This document shows positions 26,701 through 41,700 of a stretch of 64,000 nt of DNA, in pieces; the first letter of the stretch is position 1; each line of letters begins with the position of its first letter. The position numbers and the translations under genes are program-made. This DNA comes from Strix aluco. Lineage: Eukaryota > Chordata > Aves > Strigiformes > Strigidae. The notes beneath the pieces were generated by a model that saw only the letters and a list, made by a program, of their open reading frames with translations, had not been told where the DNA came from and searched no databases. The stretch covers positions 18,317,501 to 18,381,500 of the forward strand of contig NC_133937.1 in the NCBI RefSeq assembly GCF_031877795.1. The letters are read 5' to 3'.

Positions 26701-29700
26701 GAAGAGAGTGCAGGGAGTGGGGGAAGCATGAACAAGTATTTTGTAAATGCTTTTCAACTCAAGCTCTAGCACAGCAGTTCTTTGTGGTCTGCAGTCATTA
26801 ATGGGCTATCCCACTTAGACACAAACAAGTACTTCTGCATGGTGCTGCACCACCTTATATAGTAGCCTGCTTGAGGAGCACAAGCTCTAGCAGGAGTACC
26901 ACACGGCACAGCACAGGTGTATCCCAAGTGAACACAAAGACTGAAGCCATGCAAAGAATGGCTGTGATAACCTCACGGGAGTGAGCACACAATTTACATT
27001 TCACTACAGGTTGGGTGCTTTAAAAGCAACTCTCCACCTCTTACATTCTTCCCTTGTATTGTCAAAAAGCTTGCTTTTTACAAGTCAGTCATTGCATTCC
27101 ATATATTCAAGAACACAGAGCATCCACACTACCGTAAAAATTTTCAGTTGATAAGACTTATTTCTGAAGTCCACCATGAAATACAGTATACCCATAAGTT
27201 CTGTTTGTCTTGACCCCACTGTATAGCAAGTCTTCAAAACTGTTATGTAGTGATACCATTTTTAAACTATTACTGATAATATTTTCTTTTTGCAGCCAAA
27301 CCAGATTAAGATGCTTGGCAACTTTCGCAGCTTCGCAACCCCAGGACAAGCAGGAAGCACTTTAAAATGATTAAGACAGAACTCATGCAAGCTACAAGCT
27401 GCATTCATTGTTTAAAGCACCTTTCATAACTAAGAATCTAGCTCAAAAGAAAGTTTAACTACTTTTAAATTTTCTGACACTAAAGGTGTCCAGTCAGTAC
27501 TCTCAGTCACCCTCAATCTCTGATCATGTTTAAGAGACAACATACTCATTAAGCAGGAGTTGAGCAAATGCTCCAGTCGCTTTCTTCCTCTTCATGCCAC
27601 AGATGCGTCACATCTCTCATTCAACCCCACTAATTATTTATTGTCAATACAATGGTTTGGCAGCCAGTGTTTCTAAGCTCCTATCACCCAGGCTGACCTC
27701 CTCAGAGGGAACAGATTTTCAAGTTTTCTGACTGCCAGGCAGTTGGTATTGTACTTCTACACAACAAGCTTTTCTCATCAGCCTCTCCCTCAATAACATA
27801 TGTGTAAACAAAATATAAGGGTGCTGTAAACATCCAGTGCTATGCATAACTTGTCACTAACCACTTACTCCCAGAAGGCACAGAGATACTTCTTTCTGAA
27901 GCCTCAAGCTTCGCTTTCTGAACCGTGCATTAACGTAGGGTAAAGGTTCTGTATCTGCCAACCAGGGGCCAGATTTTTATGTATTTTAGATTTATCTGAA
28001 TGCTGTATTTTCAAGAGACATTTATCCTCTCATTACCAATATGTTAAGCTTTAGCTCTGTTTACAGTCCTACTGCTCTGAACAGCTGAGCTTTCATCTGT
28101 TGGAAGGGCCCCTCCACAGGGAGTTTACCCTTGCCATAAAGAACTTCCCAATGCTAGAAGCTGACCCGTCTCCAGAGAAATTTTCCAATCCTAGGCATGT
28201 TTTTTCTGGATATCACAAGTGTTTGTTCAAAGCATAAACACAGCAGGAGACATAACAACTAGATGTTTGTAAAGCTTCTCCAAAAATATGTAGCTCCACA
28301 AGCCTTGGGGTTTCTCAAATAAGACCACATTCTCCTGTTGTGCTCCTTTTAAACTCCAGCCACAATACAGCAATACAGGAATTAACTTCACAACTCAGTT
28401 TTATCACAAACCAGTTTTCAAAACCCAAACCATGGTTTAGGAACATTAATGAAACGCAACAGTAAGAAACCACCCTGAAAAACCCAGAGGATATTCCTTT
28501 CCTCAGCGGATTAAAGTTAACAGGGCACAGAATGCTGCAAACATACGTATTCAAATTTAACAAGCATATTTGTCTTTATGTCACTGCTCCAAGCAGGGTA
28601 ACACTACACAGTAGCCAGAGTATTTAGAACATTTTACAAAATTTCTAGCCCTGTAATATTCCTGAAGCTTTCATGTTCTCAGCAACCAGAGTGGGTAAAA
28701 GGCTAGCTAGCCACACATTACACCTAGAAGGATAGAAGTGCTGCACAGAGTGAGGGCAGAAATACAAATGCAGCTCAGCAGTGCCCAATACTCAGTCTTG
28801 TGTTGCCATCCCACACAGTGCTGTGCATGTACATGCACATTAGACCACTTAACCAGTGCTGCTTGATACATTCTCATCCAATTCCACAACTTGACATCCT
28901 AGAAAAGACTTAACATCAGTGATTAGTAACCATTTCAATACTTGAGGCCAAGAAAGAAATTGAGATCAACTGAAAGTGTACGCATTTGTGACCATCCTAG
29001 TATTTTGGTCATTTGGTCACAGACCTTGACAGTTACTGCAAAAAAGTGGAAATTATCATGGCGATCAAAATATTACATGTTTTCAACACAACATTCTTTT
29101 GCCTTACAGATCTCTATCACACACTTGGGGAAGAATCGATGTTTACCTAGTCTTCATTATCTAAACACTCCTTCTCAACATATCTGTTAAATGCTGACAT
29201 CTAATAGCATTCTCCTGTCAAGTTTAGAGTACATAAAGTGCATGTGTAACTGCATACAGTTCTCACCTCCTCTAGGGGTAGAGTAGCCAGTGGTTTTATG
29301 ACAGCAGCTAGGGGAACTTGGGACTGTTTGGCCATATCTGAGGTGCAGGGAATATTGTAAGATGTGCATCTTATGTAGCGGGGACTTGCATTACCTGGGA
29401 AACAAAGAAAAATATCCCCACAAATTTCAGTACAAGTTAAGTTTCTATTCAAGAATAGAAACAAAGATACTTTCAGCTGTGTTGTTAAGCCACAGGAACT
29501 AAGCACTTATCTAAACAATCAACTAATTTCAATCTATGCAAAACTCAAATTCCAAACAAAATACCTCCATGATTAACTATGATAAAAGGCCTTAAATCAA
29601 AACAAATTAACTTGACCCCACATCAACTCAAACCTCTAAAAAGGCATTCCTGTTTCACTCTTTTTGCAGACTAAAATGTATTATAGGCAGAAAAACTCAA

Positions 29701-32700
29701 ACATTTCTACTGTTCAATTTTGTAATTTTGGCTGAACAGTAAAGTATTTGATTGCAGAATTGAATTTTGAAGCTTTAAGGGAGCTTTACATCTCAAAAAA
29801 AGCATGGGAAATTAAAAGATGAAATATCCTTTCTTTATGAAGCACATGGACCAATTGACATCCCACTCAATCTAAAAAAAATACAGTTCTCAGTCCAATT
29901 CAGATGACATCGCTAGTAAATTTCAGTTCTTAACTGTGATTGATATAGCTCTACACAAGAGGCTTCATCTGCTGTTTTCTGATATCCCTGCTAATGCTAC
30001 TTGCGAATTGGTTACTAGCTACCAAACAATCAGGAGAATCTAAATTGAGATCAAATTAACACAGGACTTGAAACTAAGCTTCTGTTGGTAAAACACACAA
30101 CCCCAGTCACTGAAATCATTGCTCAAACTTTTCCTTTAAAGACTAACAGTTTTGTCACTGACTCCTTGGGGTTTATGTTTCATTTTGTTTGTTTAGGAAA
30201 AGAAAAATATTTTACCTTGATCCTTGACTAAGAAATTTGTAGTAACAAGAGGTGGGACCTGCCCTCTCACTCCAGTGACAAATGGTTCTGACCCACGGTT
30301 ACTTCTGTCATCTTCAATCACTTGAATCTACAATGGAAAAGACCACATTAATATTTGGAGGCTTGGTTTCAAAGTACTCTAAAGTACAAAAATTTATATC
30401 TGTCATGAAGTGAAAAGGGGACCTGAAGCAAACATTACTATCTCTAAAAATAAGAAGTCTAAAGCAAATAAGTTTTGTCAAGCAGTCACCTCTCAGTTTG
30501 ATTTCAAATAGTACTTAATGAATAACAATAAATTACAAGTTGCAAGTAGTATTTTTCCCCAAGTATTTTGATTAGCAGCATATTTTGTGTTTTAAGGCCT
30601 GATCTGAACTCATAAAAGCCAAACACAGATCAAGAAAGGAATTTTTGGTAGTATTCCCCTGTATACTGGTCCTAGCCAAATTAAAATTAGAAGCTTCTGT
30701 AAGCATCAGGCTGAAGTTCTATAGATAACCTGGCTTTTCCTTTCTGTTACATTTCCACTGTTTTCATAGTATGTGTTTATTTCTAACCACTGTAAGTCTG
30801 ACCTAAAGACAGATGCTTGCAAGCTCAGGTGGAAGTCTTCATTACTCCATGGTGCTCAAGAGTTTGTGATTTGAATTCTAGGGATGTGGAAAGTGAAGTT
30901 TCAATAGACTTATGAATGAATCAACCTTAACCTTTAAAGCCTGAAAAAATCTTAAATTTCTTAGTATTTAAAATTCTTCATTAATGCAAACATGCTTAAG
31001 GTAGTGGAAACGCATTAAACGTTTTTACTTGACTAAAATATCCACTGACCTTTGCATAAGAACAGAAAATTGTAGTTATATACAGTTTTAACTACATTTC
31101 CATACTGGGACATGAATGAAAGCATTATAGCTAGCAATCATTCTTCTGATCTTATTTTGCCACCATATACACATGCCTTTCTTAAATTGTGAAATGCAGA
31201 AGTTTGCATGGCAGAACTTCTACCCTCTCACTAAAGATTCCAAGTTGCCAGCAGAAAACCTCCCTGCATAGCATCAGACAGTGACTACTCTAGGATAAAT
31301 TTAGTCCCATTTCAAAAGTCTACAAACTGACGAACATTGGCCATGTCACCACTGGCACCTGTTATATGACCAACTTTGGCTAAACAAGGAAGAAGTGATA
31401 CAAGGGTAACAAAGTCAAATGCGTTTTTTTTTTTTTCTTCCAATCCAAAAGGTAGCTGCTTTTTTCTTTCTTTAGGTAAAATTCTCTACACATAAACATT
31501 AAATTTTCAAATTCAAAATTTAATGGTTATGTATGAGCACAGATAATGAGAGAATGTTTATAGCTCCCCATGCCTCATATTAACCTACTAGAAGATTTAT
31601 ATCAGGAATTAACATCAAAACAAAACAGTTCATCTGCAATTTTAGAACTTCAAAGCATTAGCCCAGTACTGATATATCAACAAGAAAAGTAATCAAGTTC
31701 TGCTCAAAACTGGTAGAAAACATGGCTACAAATGCTCGCGTTGTGCGTATGTTAACATGAGACACACATTGTATGGACATTTATACTGATGGCTAACACT
31801 GAAAATGCCAGTTGGAATCTGATGAAGGAGATATTCTAAAGATCAGACAAAGTGAAGGGGAGACATTCTTCATGATCTGTTTCTGAAACAGTCTGCTTTC
31901 TATTGCCTCACCATTCATCACAGAAGATTTTAACAACCTCTTGTGGTGTAATGTTACTCATTTTGATAAGGCAAGCAGAAGACAGCAAGGAAAGGGTAAA
32001 GGATTAATGATGGAGGGTTAGTGAGGTGAAGTTCAGGTTTCAGGCATGCACAGATGGTCACCAACACACAGACTACAATTGACATATATATACAGCACTT
32101 ACTGGACTAGGAATTGCATCTGGGTCTATTCTGTGCCTGGGTTTCTGCTGGGGTGGCAGCTCATTAAGTTGCTTTTTTTAAAAAAATAAAAAGTAAGAGT
32201 GCCACAAAAAAAAAAAAAGAAAACAAGAAAAAAGAGAATAATAAACCAAAAAGTAACAGCGTTACTTCTCTCTACCCAAACCTGTAGCACTAGAATTAGA
32301 TACATTTGGACATTGGGTCATGCAACAGGAAACAACAGCTTCTGCAGCATTTACCGATCCCAAAAACAGCCTTCCCAGGATATTGGGTTTGGGCTCTGAA
32401 TACATTGCTAACAGCGGTAGTGGCTCACGTGCTCATTTTGGTTAGAAATTGGGGATTTATGCTTTAAGAACATGCTAAAATGAAGGCAACTGACACAAGC
32501 CATTTGAGATCTCATTTAGTGGAAGAGAAGCAGACAAGCAATTAGACTCCTTACATTCTATGAAAAAAATACAGTCATAAACATTACATAAACCTGGAGT
32601 CTAAACAGATAATTTTTTGAATAGCAATAACTTCTGAACAGCACTAGTCCAGATCTAAGACGTAACTCAATACTAAATTATTTTTATACTAAGTTTTTTT

Positions 32701-35700
32701 GAAGTAAACTGATTGTAAGCATTGCCCTAGAAAGTTTTCCTGTTATCAGATGACTATGGCCTTCTGAGACAACAACAGAACTGCAGTGGAAGAACCAGCA
32801 CAATAGACCAGTGGCAGTAATACTGCCAGGCTTAATAATACTCATCATTGCTAACCATTACACATCGCTGCTTGTCCCTTCTCAGATGTCACGACTTAAT
32901 GACCCAAAAAAACACTAACCAGCTTTTTGACAGATAATAGGAAAAGGGAAAGGAAAAGCACTACAATCATCTTCTATTAACCATACTTTAAACGTGAATC
33001 ATACAGTTCATAGACTGTCACCTCAAAACCTGAAATTAGTTTACCTTGCAAAGTCATTAAGCAAGAATCCAGATATGGAGAAACAAGCTTAATCAAAGCC
33101 CTTAAGGATTCTCAAAATGTAACACAGTACAGAAAAAGACCTGAGGAATTAGAGCATTGATTTGCATATGCAGTGCCCTTATTTAGTCACCAAGAAAAAT
33201 ACTGCTTCTGGGCTTATTCATAACAAAAGACTGAAGCTGGACATGCGAGAGAAAAGTAACCAGGAAAACAGACTGATGTTCTTTGGAATAAGAAACCTGT
33301 TTTCAGCTTTGGTCTTTGTCAGTTCTGTTTTACGTAAAGACACTACAGAAGAGTTCACGCTGGTAAGAACAAAGTAAGCTTACAGGGCTAGGAATGGAAT
33401 CTGGATCCAAGCGTTTTGGTGGAGGTGGTGGTCCTGGTTGACTTCCATAATTTGGTGTTCCTGGATAGGCTCCTCCATAGTTTGGTTGGGGACCCCTCAC
33501 CTGCCCAAAGGAACCTTACAAGAAAGGGACAGCAAAATCAAACAGTGGCTAATACCAGGTATTCCTCATTAGGCACTTCCCACCTTTCCTGTCAATGTCA
33601 AAAAACAGGAAAAAGAAAGTTACATGCTTTTCAGTTAATTAGGATTAGGCATATTTATCAGAGTGTTTCAGCTTAGACCTGGACATCTCCACCAACGATC
33701 TAATAAACTGATGGATACAGTCCTCCTTAAAACCAGACTTCGGGAAACACAGGATTTTAGACTAACGTAACTATTTTTAGAGTAATATGATTATAATACG
33801 CATTAAGATCACACACTGTGAACATTTAAGTTAAACTGCAGAACTGCCTAATAGAAAGCACACACAGAACAGTCAAATAAGCTAGTGGATGACCCATAAT
33901 TCCTCAAACTAAAGGTATGCAAGGAGTTCTCTCGGGCAGTTTCAGCTTGTGTGAAATTACAGTAAAAGATGAATGTGTGATTATCTCTTTTGTTTTGTAA
34001 CTGCCTGAAGTTATTTCATACTACTATAGACAATTTCAGTCAGTTATGGAGTAACAGCATGATTTACTCCATCAGTGTTTTTACAGTGCATAGCAATTTG
34101 GACAGATATTTAAGTAATTGACCTGGCCAGTTGTGCAAAGCTGCATGGGGATGGGATTCTCAATCTGACACTTGCACATGCTTACTTTGCCCTAGCTATC
34201 TAAATGTTATTGATTAAAAATCAGCCAAAACTGTTCATAATTCAGAAAGCTTAACTGATATTACTTCTAGGCACACACAAAATGTGAAAGGTTCTACAAG
34301 GAGAAAAATACAGTTTTGTGAATTAAAGTAGCAACTCCTTTTCAACGTTTAACAACTCCTCTCATACACACTGTATATGCACACTGGCCACAAATTTAAA
34401 AAAAGTTAAAGCTTTTCAGAACTTCAAATCTCTACTTTTGAACAGACATCAAAATAAAGTTCATAATAAAATTTTGATCACAAATTCTTATAGTATTATG
34501 GCACTAATCTCTAAACAACTTTTTGGCCAAGTAAACTAGGATTCCTTTACTTGCACTAATCTGATTAAAACCTGCATGACAAATATCTTCAAATGACAAT
34601 CCTATTGTTTATCTTGGATTTGTCCTTCAGACATGAGCACAGGGAAACAAGAGGGAAGCTTTGAAGTGCAGCCAGAAGCCCAGAAGTAACAAACCTGAAA
34701 TCCACTTCTCAGTTTACAGCACACAGAGAACACATGTAACTTACAACTCCTCTACCAGGAATACTAACCGTTCTGCTGCATTTGGTATCCTGGCTGAGGA
34801 GGATGAGTGGGAGGAGGTGGTCCATGGAGGCCACTCATGGGAGGCCCAGGGTGCGGCCCTGACATAGTTGATGGAGGTGGTGGTGAGGATACATGATTAG
34901 GCTGGGACATTGATGGTCCAGCAACTGTCTGCCCAGGCAGTGGTGGGCCTGGCATGGTAGGTGGCCTTGAGGCACCTGTGGAAGGAGGGTAAGAGGAAGG
35001 TCCAATCCCTGTAGAAGAGGGAGATGGGGCAAAACCAGGGACTTGAGTAGGGAGGCGCTGAGTTGATACTGGTTGACCAGGAAATGGAGGCTGTGCCAAA
35101 GGAAGACCCTGAGACACACTGGTAGGAGAGGGTCCTTGGCTCGCAGTGTAAGGTGTGTAGAGACCAGATCCTGTTGCACTAAAGCTTCCTGAGACTGGGG
35201 GAACCGATGTTGGGGGACCTGATAAGAAGAAAAGAAGACACAACATCACTTTCTTCTATCCTCAAGACAATTAAGATGCAAGCAAAACCCACTTGCTTTA
35301 GATTGTCTAAATAGGTCTACCATTTTCTCATCTTCAGATGGACTTGCCAGTACTAACAGAGACAAACCTTAGGTGAACACCCTCCTAAATTAATCAGAGA
35401 GCTGAAACTCTTCCGAGGGATCTGAAACTTGATAGGTTCTTCATTGTCTTCTCTCTCAAAGTCTGAGCTTTGTATTTTACATAATCAAAATACACTTCAG
35501 GATTCAGGGCCAGAAAAAAGGGGCAAAGCCAGGAGTATGCAAAACAAGAACCACCACGAGTCTGTCTACCGCTTTGTTGAACTGAAATAACTTTGTATCT
35601 TAAACTCCACACTACGTTGAAGCCTGTAGTTTAAGAACGGCTTTGAGCTTCATGGTTTTAATAGCATTGAACTAGCACCTTCTGTATTTACCACTGCACT

Positions 35701-38700
35701 ATTTCTGAGGATAATTTTAGACAAACACAATGCCAAAAGGCTGAAGAAATCTGCAGCCCCTACTCCTAATTTTCCTATAAAGTCTGTATTAAGAGTATGA
35801 GAGAAGCTTGTCAAAAAATACTTTAACAAAAGATTAAAACAACAAAACAAAATCGTAGTCATACCAGCTTACACATACTAAAGACAAATCTCTAGTCTTC
35901 AAGTAAAAAAAAAAAACCAAAGTCCTGTAATATACAACAGTGGGACTGTAGATCTAACACAATACAATAAACTACCTAAATTCAGTTTACACTGTTTAAG
36001 TAAGTGTCTTCAACTTCCCACAAAACCCTTCACAGAGTCTTTCACAGTAATTTCAGCCCTTTTTGATTTATTGAACCCTTTTTCCTTTTTTTTTTTTTTT
36101 TTTTTTTTGGCTGGGCTGCTGCACAGCAGTGGCAAGGCATGTAGACTATTTAAGGATAGACTGTTTTTGTGTTTCACACCAATATTCACCTAATTGAGGA
36201 GAAACGCTGTAACTCTCTTTTGTTACTCACCTCCCCTAGCACTTCCTGCACAGTCCCCTACAATAGTCTCAGTTCTGGATTCTCCAATGATGACCTTATT
36301 AGTCAAGGAAACTACCGTTTACTATGGCAGATGTCAACACATGGAGAATTCCTATCACCATATGGGAATGAATCATTGACAAGAGCAAACCTTTTATGAA
36401 ATTACTAGCATAAATGAAAAGCAATAGCATATTTCTTTAGCCAGGAAACCTCACCATAGCCCAGTCCAGCTGGGGGAGGAGCAGGGGCTGTAGTACTGCC
36501 AATTGTCATCCCTGCCATGTGATTGCTGAGCTGCTGTACACTGGCTGGGGTGGGACCATATTGCTGGAACGTAGATGTCTGGCTGACAGGCGTGGGTGCT
36601 GAGCCTGGCAGAAACGGTTGAGAAGCAGGTGGCCTGAGAAGGAAGATGAGAAACTTCACTGGATTCCCCATCATACAAACGGTTACAATTCTCTGTGCCT
36701 TCTAAAATTTTTCTTCCACATAAACACTAGCTAGGTCTCAATTGTTTACATGAAGCACTGTAGCTCAGTTTTTGAAAAATAATTACATATACTGCATGGA
36801 TCTGAATCCCTTTCATCAAAAAAATCCATCAGTTCTTAAAATACAAATTCTATGTTTATAGCATCTTTTTGTTAATTCCACTTTGGTTATCTCAACAAAT
36901 CAGAAATACTGCAACAGAGTCTACAGGGTGAGCAACAGCAAGGCCTCCACAGCTAGGTAAGAATGCACTGTTGCTCAACGGATTTGGACTCTCCAGCTGA
37001 CAGTGCTGAGCTTAACCAGAAGGAAACAAAAAACAACCACCTTTCCCCATAACCGGTAATCAGAATGAAGCGGTGAGGACTGTTGCTACTTTCACCACTG
37101 AGGTAATGGCAATATCTTTCTGGAGAAGATGCCTAGGAGCTTTAGATGAAGGTAACTCAGGGATCCGTAACAGGGGGAAAAGGACCCAGAGCCAATACTG
37201 AGGAAGTACTCAGTTATGACAGACAGCAACATGCTCCATACAGAGATCAATTCACACTGTCAAGGAATCAAATACTACAGCTGTGTGGATACAATTGTTT
37301 TAAAACAAAACAGTTTATGGGAATCAGAAAATTCCTTATGGGAAAATGACTGCCACAAGGAAAGTCTCTGGAAGAGAAGTGGTTTTAATCAGTCACTGAC
37401 ATCTGTTCATATCCTTCCAAAAGTGTTTTGTCTCTAGGGATTCTTACTGTCTAACAAATAGTCCTATGGCAAAATGTTCCAAAACAATAAGGAAGCACTA
37501 AAGAAAGTCAGTGTCCACCACAGGAAAAACAAAGTATTTAGTCTGGTTTAGATCCCAAAAGGTCTAGACCTAGCATAGGTCTACCAAGGCAGGCCTTCGT
37601 TATGATTTGCTTTTCTTGTATATACCTCTGCATTGGGGCTGCTGAGGCTGGAATTCCATTCTGCACATCTCCATGTCCAAACTGACTGTATGTCAGGTGG
37701 CCAGAAGGAAGAGATGCTCCAGAGGCTGGAGGGGGAGCTCCAGATGTTGGAGGGGCTCTTAAGGAACCTACAGACATAAGGGGGAAAAAAAATTTTGAAA
37801 AAATAAGTCACAAATTACTCACAGAAATAAGGGCTTGAACCAACTACCATGAAAAATCCAGGAAACACAAAAAAGTGCAGAAACAGTTTAATGTTGGCCA
37901 AACTGATATATCAATACTCCATGAGCAACAAATAATTTATACAACTATATTAGAAGTAGCAAAACTGAAAGCACAAGTATTTTTAGCCAGTGTCACTAGT
38001 CACCATCTCCACACAGACCAAGTAGAAAATACGTACTGTGGAGGGTCTTCAAAAGACAATTTCACCTTTTGATGAAGAAAAAAAGTTATCTTGTCAGTAA
38101 GGTATTAAATTCTTCCCCCTCCAACTCCAATTATTTTTATCCAGACCAAGGAGAGTATTCACACAGAACCTAATATTCATTACAGGTCAGTTTTCCCTAC
38201 TTGAAAGGTAAACAGGTTATGTGAGTAGATCCAGTTTTCAAAAATTACATTCAACTAACTGCTTTTATATATAACATAATGGGGGCCACCACAGACTGTT
38301 CTTCCCAGCCTCTCAAGGTTGGAGGCTAACATGAATACTTTCTCATCTTTCAGACTGAGCTAGTTCAGTCACAGCCCAAACATATTTGCCTCAGAAACAA
38401 GTCTTCACACTTTCCACAGACCACATAATGTTGGATGCAATACCAGCAGAACAACTAGAGTGTCTATTTCCAAAAAAGAGAATGTAAACTCCTATTTTAA
38501 TAATAGGATGTTAAAAATGCTGATAATTAACACAACCATATGACCATCCCTGCTAACGACAAGGGAACATATTTCATGTATGGGATATCATTAAATACAG
38601 ATGACTAAATGGAGTAAACTGCCCCATGAGACCAGCGCAGCACACACACAATGTTGTGTTTTTCTGACAGTGACCGGCATGACAAGTTTAAAAGGGACTC

Positions 38701-41700
38701 TGAAACCTTCTTGTGAGGAACCATTATGAAATAGGAAATAAGAAAAGCCATTTATCAATTCTACAGCACAATTTATACACCAAAGCATGAGGTGTCAACT
38801 CATATATATTTTTATCTTATCTGCTACATGTAATTCTTAGTAAGCTTGTGGATACAAATTCAAGGAAGGAATTAACTAGACCTTGTATGAATAACCAGTA
38901 ATTTCTTGGAGCTTTTTTCTTTTAAACCTCCTCCCATTCTTCATTTTCAGACTTAGGACTTAATTACTTCCAGAGACATTTATTATTTTTACATACCTTC
39001 ATGTCATGAAATCTTGTCTTTTCTAAGGTGCTGTTACAGCACCTTCAACTTACTGTTCCTCTGGCTAAGTATTTCCCAGTCTCTATTTATATGTTGTATG
39101 GTATTTCTATTTCTGAATGTCTTTTGTGATACCTTTTCAGTTAATCCGAAATACTTTCATCTATTCTGGAATCTCTTCCCTTTGATAGTACATGTAAACT
39201 GTTCAGCATTATCTTTTGTCTTCAAAAGCATATTTAATCCAATTCTTGGAGGGATCCTACATAATTTTTTTTTTTTTTTAAACATTAAGTGAACTTTATT
39301 CCCCCCTCAACTTTAACAGGCATACAATTTGACAAATAGACGCTTACTTCAGAAAAAGCTTCAGAAGTCATCTTTTTCTAGGTCTTGTCACAAATATACT
39401 TCTGTAACTACTACCACAGACTGCTCAAATAGCCACTGAAAAAACTTCACTTGAACAGGTATGAATACCTAGTGGCTTATTAGCTTAAGATTCATTACTC
39501 TTGAGGAATCCTGAAGTTCCTCTTCAACACCTTTGAGATACTGATCTTACTCATCACAGACCTCAAAATGGAGGTAGATTACAGCAAAATGGGAACTGCT
39601 TGTGATTTCACTCAAAGCCCCGAGACTATATGGTCTTGGCCCAGTTCTGACTCCCCTAATCTTCTAAATAAATTGACACTGCTGGAAACAGCTCTTCCAA
39701 AATACCACTAGTTGGAAAGAAGGCAAAATACAACATGATTTCTTGCAGTGTTTCCAATTCTTACATCTTGATTGCCAACTTTGCAGAAGTATTTCCTTCT
39801 TCAAGCCACAGCTTTTGGAAACATTTATTTGGTTTCTATGCTATAGTCAATGAAGCTAAAAACTTATTTTCTCCCTTAAATGAAGGCACGAGTTACAAAA
39901 ATCTCATGACTTCCAAAAACAATCTCCTGGTGCTTGGGGAGACTTTTGATTTCTTCATTGCAATGCTCTAATTTCAAACCTTGCGTTTCAGTTCTCTCTC
40001 AAGTGGGAGACTGCATTCTTTTCAACTAAGGATTCTCCCTGACAGAATCTGAATGAGACAATTCAGGTTTTGAAATCAGTCTTCAGAAAACATTAGTCAC
40101 AAGTCAGTTTTTATCTATGAATCTGCAGGCATAAGGGACTTCTACTAGGATTATTTCTTCATATCCTATTAATGTTTCTACAGTGCTGCCTACAAATAGA
40201 TTGGGAAGTGTCTCACCCACCTCTGCCTGAATAATCAGGTACCCACACCTTTGAGATAAATACCCATATTAAATGGGAACTTGGCACAGAAGCAGCGGCA
40301 CAGCACAAACACTCCCACAGAAAGGACACCATTTACCTATGAAATTAGGTGCAAGAGAAGAAGTGTCAGAGTTGAGAGATACAGGAGAGCCCTTCGAAGG
40401 GAACCCCAAGGAAGGAAAGTAACCTGAAAAGACAGAATACACTAGTAAATCAAGCCTGAGAGAAAGCACCAAGAGACAGTGATTCCAATGCTGAGGACAG
40501 TCTGCAGTGCAGAAAATATCATGTATGTAAAATCCATGTCACATTTACCACATTATTCCTTAAGTTACACTCCCTCTCACCTGTTCTACCACACATATTA
40601 TCAACGTAGTTCATATATTACTGTTAATACAAGTGTTAGTAGTATCATAAACTGAGTCTAGGTAAAACAATCCAGCAGCAGCCTAATTGTTAATGGCATT
40701 CAGATAATTAATTGTGTTTGCACTTTCAACTGCATAATATCATCAGAAGGAAACTGATAGACTGACTGAAAGACTTGTCCCGGTTCTTTCAATATTCTCA
40801 TAGCAAGAAAGAGGTATTTTCAGCTAGCAGCACAGTATTCTACTTCTGGTCCCAAGCAAGACTAGCATCACTGACAAAGTATTCTCATGTTTCCATTAGT
40901 TAGAGTTAGGGTTGTCACATAAATCAGATGTGAAAGACTCCTTGACTGAGGATGGTATCAGCTCCCAACACTTCTCCACGCAGTCCTCCAAGAAATTTTA
41001 TTGTTATTTTTTAAATAAATCACTAAGACAACTACTTTGAGATCACAGAATAACATTGGCAGTTTTCCTTTTACCCCTCACTGTCCACTAAATTCCTGTC
41101 CTTTTACCCCTCACTGTCCACTAAATTCCTGTCCTTTTACCCCTCACTGTCCACTAAATTCCTGTCCTTTTACCCCTCACTGTCCACTAAATTCCTGTCC
41201 TTTTACCCCTCACTGTCCACTAAATTCCTGTCCTTTTACCCCTCACTGTCCACTAAATTCCTGTCCTTTTACCCCTCACTGTCCACTAAATTCCTGTCAC
41301 TCTAGTGCCTCTGAAATTAATTGTCTCTCCTCTACGTTATGCAGCTACAAAAGGTCTTGCTACAAAGACCTGCAATAAACATAATCTGTTAGAGATGGGG
41401 GTAGAAAGAATAACTATCACTATCTTCATTATCATCTGTCCACTGTCTTCGATAAATGCATTGTTTGTTTGCCACTCTTCCACCTGGATGTCATATTCAG
41501 CAGCTACTAACAGGTCAACTTCCAGCTGTTGTGCTAGCACTCCGAGTTTTACATTCCTTCCCTCTAAAGACAGGAATCCTGGACTTAAATTAACAGGTCC
41601 AAAATGCACAACTTGATAACGGAGATTTCCTTAATACAGTCTGCTAAGTCTAGGAAGGATGGTCTCAGAAGATAAGATGGAAGAGAAATCTCCACCAACC

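Noticed and set aside
41037-41378. Plus-strand frame with an 11-residue periodic peptide
   Set aside because: It is simply the translation of the 33-bp intronic minisatellite.
41337-41609. 90-codon minus-strand frame ([20 protein letters not shown]...)
   Set aside because: It looks protein-like at first, but I recognise no family and it lies between well-matched SEC24C exons without a needed role. A translated search could reopen it.
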